From Sinohyriopsis cumingii (lineage: Eukaryota; Mollusca; Bivalvia; Unionida; Unionidae), in the NCBI GenBank assembly GCA_028554795.2, contig CM068827.1:75775244-75839243 (forward strand): a DNA stretch of 64,000 nt, written 5' to 3'. Below, in pieces: positions 9,849-18,749 of the stretch (position 1 is its first letter; every line of letters begins with the position of its first letter). The notes below the pieces were generated by a model. The model did not search any database. It was not told where the DNA came from and saw nothing but the letters and a program-made list of their open reading frames with translations. The position numbers were made by a program, and so were the translations under genes.

Positions 9849-10004
9849 ATGGCGATCTCAAAATTCAAAGTAACACCTGAATTTGAACACCTGGCCATCG
9901 GGGATATCATCTGCCCGGATTACATCGAGACAGAAGAAGAAGCCAGATGGAAGTTTACACCACCCAAACATCTGAAGGGACTACTATTTCCAGATGAGGA
10001 TTAA
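9849..10004 (+). CDS. 51-residue cassette C protein, acidic, unknown function
   Basis: ATG at 9849 opens a 51-codon frame (MAISKFKVTPEFEHLAIGD..., ETEEEARWKFTPP, ending HLKGLLFPDED) with TAA at 10002. The stop is only 4 nt before a histone-type stem-loop, which makes this short frame believable. An in-phase-broken upstream stretch in another frame (KLNDEFDLTPTPQVILITNE) may be an older N-terminus, suggesting that the gene once started nearer the leader and suffered a frameshift. The C-terminal LLFP recurs in the cassette A remnant (VPLLFPKK). No known domain. Confidence 0.45.
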   Translation: MAISKFKVTPEFEHLAIGDIICPDYIETEEEARWKFTPPKHLKGLLFPDED

Positions 10005-10008
10005 CCTC

Positions 10009-10024
10009 AGTCCTTTTTAGGGCT
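10009..10024 (+). terminator. Histone-type 3' stem-loop (cassette C)
   Basis: AGTCCT-TTTT-AGGGCT makes a six-pair stem (one T-G wobble) with a four-base loop. Flanks are AACCTC before and ACCTAAT after, close to the histone ACCCA flank. ATCAAGAGATTTC follows within 20-30 nt as a possible U7 box. It begins 4 nt after the TAA of the 51-codon frame. Confidence 0.6.
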
Positions 10025-10468
10025 ACCTAATCATTGCCTCTTATCAAGAGATTTCAATTTGGTTTGAAATCTCGACTCGATAATACTATTGTAAACCTAA
10101 TACGATCCTTTGGCCACATGTTCAAAATTAAAACCATAATTCCTAATTAGACACTCAAAAATTTGTAATTGTCGCTCAGGCCTAAATTTCTTTTGATTTA
10201 AATAAATTAATGCACACTATGTGATTTTGGAATTAAACTAAGATAGGAAAATTTAAAACTTAAATCCGAGACTCTAATTACGATTGTGGCTAACACATAA
10301 TTGGTAATAGGGAATACCCAATATATGATCAACTCGGTTGAATTCGGCATTAATAATTTTGGTGTTTCAGGTACGTTCCGGCTACGTTTGGTCCCTACTT
10401 CCGGGTTCCTCTCCTCTCCGCCTGCTCGGACATTAAAAGACTAGTGTGTGGGTCGATTCCAACTCGTC
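10025..10468 (+). other. Inter-cassette spacer C-D
   Basis: AT-rich, non-coding, with a small palindrome (GAGATTTCAA...TTGAAATCTC, about 10050-10075). Part of it (10240-10315) resembles the spacer after the acidic gene. It ends in a more GC-rich promoter-like segment (10380-10430). Confidence 0.4.
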
Positions 10469-10474
10469 TATAAA
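10469..10474 (+). promoter_or_regulatory. TATA box of cassette D
   Basis: CGTCTATAAATCAGGTGC places TATAAA at 10469; the predicted start would be near 10500, upstream of leader D. Confidence 0.45.
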
Positions 10475-10559
10475 TCAGGTGCTCCGGAGAGCGTGTACGC
10501 ACTGAACCGGAGTGACGTTATAGGATCAGTGCTCAATCCTGCGAGACGTCTTATCCTGC

Positions 10560-10850
10560 AGTAATACAGACACAGACATTTATTTACCTCGAGTGCTTGT
10601 TGGGTCCAATCCCACTCAAAAAAACCTTTCATACAGGTCGAAAGAGAGTTACTGTCCTACGACCTGAAGGCTTATCAATTAGCACTTTACGAGTGCATTA
10701 ATGCGTTGGGGACGTGGCACCATTTCTTCCTCCTCGAAAAATCAATCAGCCCCATTTGGGGCATTAACCAGTCGTGCATGGCTGTATCAGCGAATACGAC
10801 TCTAATTAAAACGACCGACCGACCGACTAGTCTGGCTACCCAGCGTTGAC
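10560..10850 (+). promoter_or_regulatory. Structured leader, copy D
   Basis: Hairpins in the same order as in copies A-C: GAGTG (10591-10595) with CACTC (10613-10617); AGGTCG with CGACCT; GCACT (10682-10686) with AGTGC (10692-10696); GGGGA with TTCC around TGGCACCAT; GCCCC (10749-10753) with GGGGC (10758-10762); GCTG (10781-10784) with CAGC (10788-10791). The last two use bases different from copy A (GCAC/GTGC and GTCC/GGAC) yet still pair. It ends in four GACC units and CTAGTCTGGCT. Confidence 0.6.
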
Positions 10851-10908
10851 TAGTCAACACGTTTGGAAAACGAATTTGTTTAATAACTTGAAAGACAGTT
10901 GGTACTGG

Positions 10909-11453
10909 ATGGTGGTTGCCGCCTATGTAGTGGAAATGATTGAAAATGGATGGAGATATCCAGTTACTAAAGTCTTTGTGACAAGACAAGTCTAAAAGTA
11001 GCCAGGGATCTAGTGAAAGGAATGACAGAGGAGAAAGTGGAGAAATTAAGAGGCTTCATTCATCCACAGTATGTGAGAGTGTGAACATTGAAGCAGGCCA
11101 TTGATGATGTGATGAAAGTGAAGATCCTTTTACAAGACATACTGAATTTCACATAGTGGTCTTTCATGGAGTGGGGGCATAATACTTTTACAAAAAGGAG
11201 AAGAAATGATGAGAAAAGTGCTGGAAGAAGAGGTGAAAAAGATTAAAGATAAATGTGCTAAAGAGAGATTGGAGAAAAAAATAGAAAGAATAAAGAAGAC
11301 TTTGAGAAAATGAATTAAAACTGGATGAAGGTGCAGGAAAGATTTAGATTGAAGGGACATCCTGACTGGACACCAAACGATGAAAAGAAGAAAAAGAAGA
11401 AGAAAGGAATCATTGAGAAAGCGAGGAAATGGTTGAAGAACTGGAGAAAATAG
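10909..11453 (+). pseudogene. Decayed Lys/Glu-rich helical protein gene of cassette D
   Basis: From ATG 10909 a coherent but broken protein can be followed: VVAAYVVEMIENGWRYPVTK, then VARDLVKGMTEEKVEKLRG, then LKQAIDDVMKVKILLQDIL, then a strongly charged helix (EEEVKKIKDKCAKERLEKK), then FRLKGHPDWTPND and a Lys run, ending KARKWLKNWRK with TAG at 11451. At least three stops or frameshifts interrupt it. The final stop lies 14 nt before a canonical histone-type stem-loop. The architecture (helical N-terminus, charged coiled-coil-like tail) matches the intact genes at 62506 and 63270. It is not a histone. Confidence 0.5.
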
Positions 11454-11467
11454 AAGAAAAAACCAAA

Positions 11468-11483
11468 GGCCCTTTCCAGGGCC
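11468..11483 (+). terminator. Histone-type 3' stem-loop (cassette D)
   Basis: GGCCCT-TTCC-AGGGCC, a perfect six-pair stem with a four-base loop. It has the exact histone 5' flank CCAAA and ACTCATATG after it. CTCGAAAAGATTTG (11495-11508) is a purine box 13 nt downstream, nearly the same as CTCGAAAAGAGAT beside the - strand element at 62437. Confidence 0.75.
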
Positions 11484-11489
11484 ACTCAT

Positions 11490-11860
11490 ATGCCTCGAAA
11501 AGATTTGCTTTCTTGCCAAACAAAATTGTAGTCGGTTGTATAATTGTTTGTGTGATAGATATATGTTGTATGTGTTATATATGTCTATGTCCCGCCAAGT
11601 GTTCATGGTTTTTTACCCGCTCTATGGTCCGATTGAGGTCAGACCCTTGCTACATTGTTACCAATGTCCCTTACCGTGACGTCATCTCATCTGTACAATT
11701 TATGTTATCCCTATATAAGAAACCCACTTTTCTTTGACGCTATACAGACCCAATATTTCCCATGTTAAATTTTCATTATACAGTCCCACGACATTCCCAT
11801 GTTAAACTTCCCTTTAGGCTATACAGCCCCACTATACTACTACTGTGGTGGATGATGTGA
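11490..11860 (+). promoter_or_regulatory. Spacer, TATA box (11712-11719) and leader start of a truncated cassette E
   Basis: CCCTATATAAGAAACCC gives a TATA box at 11712. About 40 nt on, two units contain TTCCCATGTTAAATTT and TTCCCATGTTAAACTT plus CTATACAG and GTCCCAC. The same CCCATGTTAAATT motif is tandemly repeated in the - strand leader region at 61740-62372. No gene follows; sequence similarity ends near 11860. Confidence 0.5.
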
Positions 11861-12246
11861 GAGATCTCCCCATCTTCTGGTGGCTTTTTGGTTATCGTTA
11901 TCTAGGAGATGATCGATCACGTGTTATTGTCGGGATCGAGCAAGCAATAAAATAAAATATATGAATTGATGGATGGAATAACAAAGGGAGCCGAGATATA
12001 GAACAGAATAACACAAGCCACCGAATCTAAAATACAACAATTGATCAATTACATAAACAAAATGAAATCGAACATTTCATGTGAATGATTCACTTTCAGC
12101 GATAAGTTAGAAAATAAAGCGAATTTCAATTAGCCGTTCTGTTACGGAGAGAACCAAACCAATCTGAGTATGTGTTCTAGTGACAGGTGGAACTCAGACT
12201 GTCTGGCATAACAGCATCACCTAGTTCTTCTGGTCTTTCCGATATT
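11861..12246. other. No recognisable gene
   Basis: AT-rich sequence with a GATCGATCACGTG palindromic segment near 11910. I see no coding or repeat structure that I can support. Confidence 0.3.
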
Positions 12247-12259
12247 CCCCTCCCTCCCT

Positions 12260-12321
<62 letters not shown>
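12247..12321 (+). repeat. (CCCT)n-(CT)n microsatellite
   Basis: CCCT units pass into an uninterrupted CT run of more than 25 units. Confidence 0.95.
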
Positions 12322-12322
<1 letters not shown>

Positions 12323-14552
12323 TTTAGCTTCTTTGGCTCATCAACCCCTTGCATGTTTCCTCACTGTACACTACAGGTGTGTGCAGATGTGCAGAGCTAT
12401 TGTCTTTTTCTTGAAAAAGGTTTGTCTTCTGGGATCAACAAAATTTTCCACTCTCTTGCGTCAGATATGGTCTACCGAACTCAGCCGAACTAGCTATGGT
12501 CATTTGCACTAATACACAAACAACCTATTATTATAAATTGATATCTTGTTAATGTCTACTGTATTCTTAACCGAGAACCATGATATAATTAGCCCTCTCT
12601 TATACTATCACTGCCTCGATGTGCCCCGATGTGCCCATAAATTTACCAGCTGACCTATCAGTCAACGCACGTTCCTAAGACAACACAATCGATTCATTTC
12701 AAAAGTATTCACAACTGAATGACACAGACATTTTTGGATGTCACTCCTTCTCCTAACTACGTTACATTGCTAATTAGCGATTCATTTACATAAATTGCCA
12801 GATATAGGGAAATCAATCATCAGCATAAATGATACAAAACATTTATGACAGATAATTTACATATTCACACAATTTGCATCAGAATAAGTACATGAAATCT
12901 CACACTGCATTACTTATATTACCTACAAACAAGTGCATCAGAACTATGGTACGCTATTCTTGCAACACACGAATCATATAAGCGCACGATTATTTCTGAG
13001 CTCAAGTATGAATTTAAAGCTAATAAATTTAACAATAATTCCAGAATTACATGAATGAATATATTTTGCATGCAGTCGAGACTAACCTTGTGCTTTATTC
13101 GTAATTTTCTTTTACTATGCATCTGAATCTCTCTCTCTCTTTCCGTGACTTCAATTGTCCGACACCACTCGTCATCAAGACGCTTTAATGATAAATAATT
13201 TATATTCCACGGAGTCAAGTCTTCTCCTTCAAGGCAGAAAAACTTGGATTGATTAATTCTAAGAGGAAAACTATTCTAGAACCCTGAATTCTGTCTGGGA
13301 ACACAACCTCGTTTTGCTTAGCCAATCAGGATTACCACTTCACATGCCAAACTTCTTTATCACTCCCAACGAAATCAAAACATCCTATCTAGTCCGCCAT
13401 TATTAATAACCTTTCTGGAAAATATCATTTTATGACACCTGTTACAAATGGACTACAATTTCCTAAGATTTTCCCCCGGTTCATATCAACCGAAGATATT
13501 TTCCCGCTATGATTTCGCGTTAACATTGCATTCATATCTGTTCTTAAAACAAAAGGGTCCTAATTAAACTTTAATTCGTGCCCCAAGCAGAGAGTATTAC
13601 AGATACATCAGTCTTACTTGGTATTTGTCACGCTGACCATGAAAGAACATAGTATGAAATTATCTACTGAACTATTCTACAACAAATTGCACCATAACAC
13701 CTCACAAAAAGTTATTGTGTCTACATTGATCAACACATTTAATTGGTATTCTGATATCGATCATTGGCTATCATTGTCCATTGGACATGAAAAAATAATT
13801 ATCCTAAAACACCTGTCGAAATATCTACCTCTTCACCTGCTTGAACTTAATTTTACCTGGATATATGCTACCACTGATAGACTACGGCGATACCATATGT
13901 GACATACACATAAAATTATCATCAATCCAGAATTAATAAACTCCTGAAACGGCATCGCAAATAATTTTGAAACGACTTATCTTTAGTCCAAAAGATGTTT
14001 TCCTCTCATGTGTACAATATTTAACCAAGACATAAACACAAGTTATAATTTAAATTAATAGTGACATATAAGTCTGTCAGAAACTTATTCCTGGTTATAT
14101 ATCTTACCTAGTTGAACTAAGATATTATATTTCTTACCTGACTGAACAAAGGTCATGCAACACTGATCACAATCTTAGATCTAGCACTAATAATGAATTC
14201 CGACGTCGAGAAACAACCGTTTCAAAACTGTGTATGAGCATCTGTCTTTGTGGAAATCCCTGCCCATCTAGATACGTAACTCAGATTGACTTGCTTCATT
14301 CATAGCTTCAGTAATTATAGTTACTTTTGACTGGATCTAACGATATAATAAACTTCCCATTACAAAATGCTACCATTGTAACCCGATATAAAGTGGAAGT
14401 GTGCAAGTGTGCCGATCCACAGAAGAAAAGAACTTTATAAATATATATTATTTATGTTTGTGATATTAAATTCAAAAGTCAAGAAGATTGAAAATACAGT
14501 ATCATCACCTGATCTATATACTGATGATACTACTTTTTCTGACGAAATCACA
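12322..14552. other. No recognisable gene over about 2.2 kb
   Basis: AT-rich; the short frames present on both strands (for example 94 codons at 13618) have no motif and no splice context that I can recognise. Confidence 0.35.
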
Positions 14553-14835
14553 CCGCTCCGGTGGCCTAGTGGTTAGAGCGTACGCCTCCGATGCGGGAGG
14601 TCGTGGGATTGATCCCCGGCCGAGTCATACTTATAAAAATGGTACTAACAGCTGCCTCGCTCAGCATTAAGAGGTTAATGTTAGGACTGGTTGGCCTGGT
14701 GTCAGGATAATGTGACCGAAGGCCCCAGTGCTAGACAACACTATAAAATGCCACACTGCAGGCATAGTAGCAGCATGACTGAAAAATCGTTAAAGCTACT
14801 TTAAAAAACCAAATCAGATCACATCACATCACTGA
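14553..14835 (+). mobile_element. tRNA-derived SINE, family 1, full length
   Basis: The head GCTCCGGTGGCCTAGTGGTTAGAGCG is an A box in tRNA form and GTGGGATTGATCCCCG a degenerate B box. The body is CAGCTGCCTCGCTCAGCATT, then GGACTGGTTGGCCTGGTGTC, then AATGTGACCGAAGG, then TGCCACACTGCAGGCATAG, and the tail is TTAAAGCTACTTTAAAAA followed by ATCACATCAC repeats. Two further copies lie at 30635 (+) and 55504 (-). Confidence 0.9.
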
Positions 14836-15179
14836 CGAAAACAGATGAAAAAGTGAACTAAACAATAGTTTTGACGTAATATTAAACAAGTTTTAAATGT
14901 GGTAAAGTGAAATTGGCATGGTTGTAAATGCTCGTAAAACAAAGTTTCCGTTCATAAAAAAAACATCAGACAAGAGCAAAAATTAAAAACATATGAACAT
15001 TTTTTATAATAATAAAAAACTGTGGCTTCCAGGGATATGATTTCGGGTATTCTTATTGACAGTAACCTATTTTGGTCTGACTATGTCAATTTCAATTAAA
15101 AGAAGAAAACAAACTTATCTGTGGTTATTAATAAAAATGAAGTATTGCATACAAAAACAATATCGGTCAATGTGGATAT

Positions 15180-15340
15180 GTGAGAAAGCTTGCCGGTAGC
15201 TTCTCGTGTGTCGGTGGTTCTTTCCGGGGTTTTCCCGGGTTCTTCCTCCACCATTAATACTGGCAGCCATGTATAGCCTATCTTGAGCTGAAAAATGGCG
15301 TTAAACCCAATAACAACAACAACAACAACAACAACATTTA
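15180..15340 (+). mobile_element. SINE family 2, 3' part only
   Basis: TTCCGGGGTTTTCCCGGGTT, then CCTCCACCATTAATACTGG, then CAGCCATGTATAGCCTAT, then ATGGCGTTAAACCCAATAAC and an (AAC)n tail. This is the common molluscan type of SINE 3' body. A copy with its tRNA head is on the - strand at 57316-57548. Confidence 0.75.
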
Positions 15341-15925
15341 CAAGAACTACACTCAGCAGTTTGACTATTGTAATATAACATGCGAAAATGCATCTGATAT
15401 TAAAATCTAAACAAAATTATTTTCTTGCAAAAGCGGTCCTGTAAAATTAAATACTAAGTTGGCAAACTGGAAAGATTATAAGGGGAATGTATACATTAAA
15501 CATCATACCATGTCCAGAAGGACTTCACCTTTTAAAACCAAACTGCGGCACACAGTTAGTGCTAAATCTGTCCCAGTTTGCTTGAGAAATACATGTCAAA
15601 GTTTAGAATACAGAACACTCCAAACCATATGTATGTATGTATGTCTACATGTATGTACGTATTTGCGAGATGGGTACTGATCGATTGCACTCTGTATTTT
15701 CTATATAAATATCTTAGAGGACCTCGAAGTAGATTAGCTGTATTATGTAGATGATTGAGTTACCATCATGGAATAAAATCTGTATTTTTACTACTACTGC
15801 TACTATTGCGTACAAAAGAAAATCAAGCAAACAATAACCAAAATGTGTGCACAAGTTATGTGAATGGATGCCACGAATAGGAAGCGAGAATAGAAAACTA
15901 TGTTCTGTAATGAAATAAAACTTAC

Positions 15926-16251
15926 ATTGTTTTGACATTTTTGGTTTGCTCTTGCGCGTCCAAGACAGGTAAATTGGTCAGGGTATCCTTTTGATGACAG
16001 GTGATGACAGTAAATGACGAGCGTTTGGTGGTTGAGGGTTCACACTCACACGTCGCGCCACAAATGTTGCGCGGTTTAGAATGTGATGTTTTATTTTCCG
16101 GTCTATTACTAATATTCTCTGGCATGGTTTCATTATTCTTTCTTCCCAAGCCATTGACAGTATTTGTAAAATCTCTATAGACAACGGCAGAATATATAAT
16201 CGAGACCATTAAATATTCTATTATTAGCAAAATGAAGTACTTTGAGCGCAT
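15926..16251 (-). CDS. First coding exon of a secreted or membrane LRR protein (signal peptide plus LRR N-terminal cap), paralogue 1
   Basis: ATG at 16251 starts a hydrophobic signal segment (KYFILLIIEYLMVSIIYSAV). An Asn/Lys-rich linker follows, then a cysteine cluster CGATCECEPS and FTVITCHQKDTLTNLPVLD, the CxCx...VxCx...L..IP pattern of an LRR N-terminal cap. The exon ends in AAT followed by GTAAGT, a strong donor, after 108 codons plus two bases (phase 2, the usual phase in LRR-coding genes). The exon at 33836-34164 matches it: signal peptide, same cysteine spacing, DTLT, the ending QxKNVxxM, and the same donor and phase. Downstream LRR exons were not located, so this may be an orphan exon or have distant partners. 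Confidence 0.6.
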
Positions 16252-16992
16252 AGTGGTTACTACCTAGAAAGCAAACCACCACAAATATTTACCTTTGACA
16301 GCTGACACGCATTGATAGATTTTTCACAAATTGTTAACAAATGTTGGTTTAAGCGAAGAAATTAAACCGAAGCAAACCACGGTTGTGTACAAAAAAAGTA
16401 CATTCCTTATATTGTACTCCAATGGGAATAATAGAAAAGTCTTATTCGAAACGCGGAACTAGATATTGCCACTTATTGGTAGATATTACCTTATTCAGGT
16501 AAATTTATTCACCTGGGTGCCCTGTGCATATAGTCCATAAACTTCATATTTCATATATAGTGCATATAGTTATTTGGCCACTAACACAACAAAAGCGTCA
16601 ATACCTTTCTTGGATTAGTCTAATTATGTCCAGTTATCGACCATATGCTGACAGGTGGTTGCGATAACATTCCTCACATGATTGCTTGTAATCCTTTCCT
16701 TGTCACTTTCGTAAGTACTCCGTAATATGCTACTAACAGTACGGCAAATGGAAACAGGTCAGCTCTCTGCGAAGCGGCAGGTGCTTCAATATGATCATAC
16801 AATCATACGCAGAGGATATTTCATATAACATTACCTGCTTAAGGTTCTCGGTATGGAAAGGTGCTACTTATTTTAAGTTTTCATCTTTATGTCCCTGAGA
16901 ATCAATGATCTATCAGTCGCCATAAATCTGTAATATATATGCCTGAAGAAGTTATACAAAAGATCAAATCCACACAATGAATGTAATCTTAC

Positions 16993-17170
16993 CTGTAGAG
17001 ATGTAAATGATGAAATATGAACTGAATTCAAATTCTGCCGTTAACATCAGCTGGAACAGAACACCATGCCGAAATAGATTTAGCTTTAGTCCTGGCATTT
17101 TCTGAGATTCGCAGATGTCTATTCGGATGTAATTGCCCATTAATTCTTCATTTGTATTAGAAACTATTAA
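16993..17170 (-). CDS. Possible internal exon resembling the end of an Ig-like domain
   Basis: The - strand frame reads LIVSNTNEELMGNYIRID, similar to the L.I.n...ed.G.Y.C strand of Ig domains although the Cys is displaced (IDIC). It ends in CTACAG followed by GTAAGA, a good donor. The acceptor is uncertain. Position downstream of the 34.16 kb exon and upstream of the 16.25 kb exon would suit a gene on this strand. The domain call rests on a weak motif. Confidence 0.25.
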
Positions 17171-17310
17171 CCTCCCATAGAAACATATCAAGTATGCATT
17201 AGTAAAGAGTTTTCTATATTCGATTCAGGGTTGAATGTTCCTATCAGTCGAAAGAAAATGTTCCTAACTGTCGAAAGAAAATGAGTACTATTTTGTACTC
17301 TCTCTCTCTC

Positions 17311-17312
<2 letters not shown>

Positions 17313-17406
<94 letters not shown>
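17313..17406 (+). repeat. (TA)n microsatellite
   Basis: Uninterrupted TA run of about 47 units after a short CT run; the Tyr/Ile frames on both strands are artefacts of it. Confidence 0.95.
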
Positions 17407-17409
<3 letters not shown>

Positions 17410-18182
17410 GAAATAATTTATAGCAACACTAATTTGATAGCAAAGCGAGTAAACGTGATTTATGGCACTAATGCATTCGGAACACATGACTAAACTTTAA
17501 GAGGAAAAATCATAACGGTAACATCCCTTTATCAGATTCGTTCCTATTTCTAATAAAACAGAATATTTATACTATTCATAATATAAATGCTTCCGAAATG
17601 CTTAAAAATTGGCTTCGAATTGGAATTGGTATATCAGTGTGGTACCAACAGTCAAGTTCTATTTAACCTTAGCAAAATTATGTCAGTGTATACTAGGGAT
17701 GGTGAACGACACTTATATGTCAACAAGAGGCACAAATCCACAACCCTGTCGAACACCCATCAGCAAATTATGCAATCTCATCAACGGGGTCAGAAGCCAT
17801 CACTTGTATGTAACGATAAATCTAATTTTAAACACAAACAATAAAGAAGGTCAAGTACCCGTCCATTTAAGCGTCCTTCGATCTGAATTGCATCTCCGGT
17901 GACAATTTTTACTATAACTGCGCATATAAAAATGTTTCAAGATTTTTACCTTCGGCACATGGTATAAATGGTTCCTAAAGCCAGATATCAATTATCAATA
18001 TTTTTATTACACCCCAAAAATATTAAATAATCTTAAGATGAGCATCGCAAAGATGTAATGTCCAGATCTTTCAAAAACAGCCTAACCATCCAGAATGGTT
18101 AGAATACTAGCGAGTATAACTTGCCCATTGTTTGGTCCATGAATGGATAGTATTCTCTCGGTGGCTGTTGTTGAAAGTCTGG

Positions 18183-18728
18183 GCAATGAAAACAACACAT
18201 TGCATTGATGTATTGTTTGCACTGATGTATTGTTTGTATTGTTATATTAATTGCATTGATTATTTTTTTGCATGGATTTATTGTTTGCATTTTTTTATTT
18301 TTTGCATTGTTATATTTGTTTGCACTGAGGTATTGTTTGCATTGATGTATTGTTTGCATTTTTGCATTGTTTGCATTGTTGTATTGTTTGCATTGTTATA
18401 TTGTTTGCATTGTTGTATTGTTTGCGTTGATTTATTTTTTGCATTGTTGTATTTGTTTGCATTGAGTTATTGTTTGCATTGATGTAATGTTTGCATTGTT
18501 GTATTTGTTTGCATTGAGTTATTGTTTACATTGATGTAATACTTGCATTGATGTATTATTTGAATTGTTGTATTGTTTGTATTGATTTATTGTTTGCATT
18601 GATGTATTGTTTGCATTGTTATATTTGTTTGTATTGAGGTATTGTTTGCATTGATGTATTGTTTGCGTTGATGTCTTGTTTGTATTGTTGTATTGTTTGC
18701 ATTGTTGTATTGCTTGCATTGATGTATA
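18183..18728 (+). repeat. 17-bp minisatellite, about 32 imperfect units
   Basis: The unit is close to TTGTTTGCATTGATGTA; copies vary between GATGTATTG and GTTGTATTG types and a few carry one extra T. The 116-codon + frame and the two - frames across it are repeat artefacts. The Gypsy gag remnant begins immediately after the array. Confidence 0.9.
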
Positions 18729-18749
18729 ATTTGACAGGTGATGTGCATC

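Noticed and set aside
14553-14640. Functional tRNA gene
   Set aside because: A and B boxes are present, but the acceptor stem does not close and a SINE body follows; two other copies show the same. Same reasoning for 30635, 49338,55504 and 57316.
18132-18482. 116-codon frame rich in Cys/Leu/Tyr
   Set aside because: Pure product of the 17-bp minisatellite, which reads the same in every frame.
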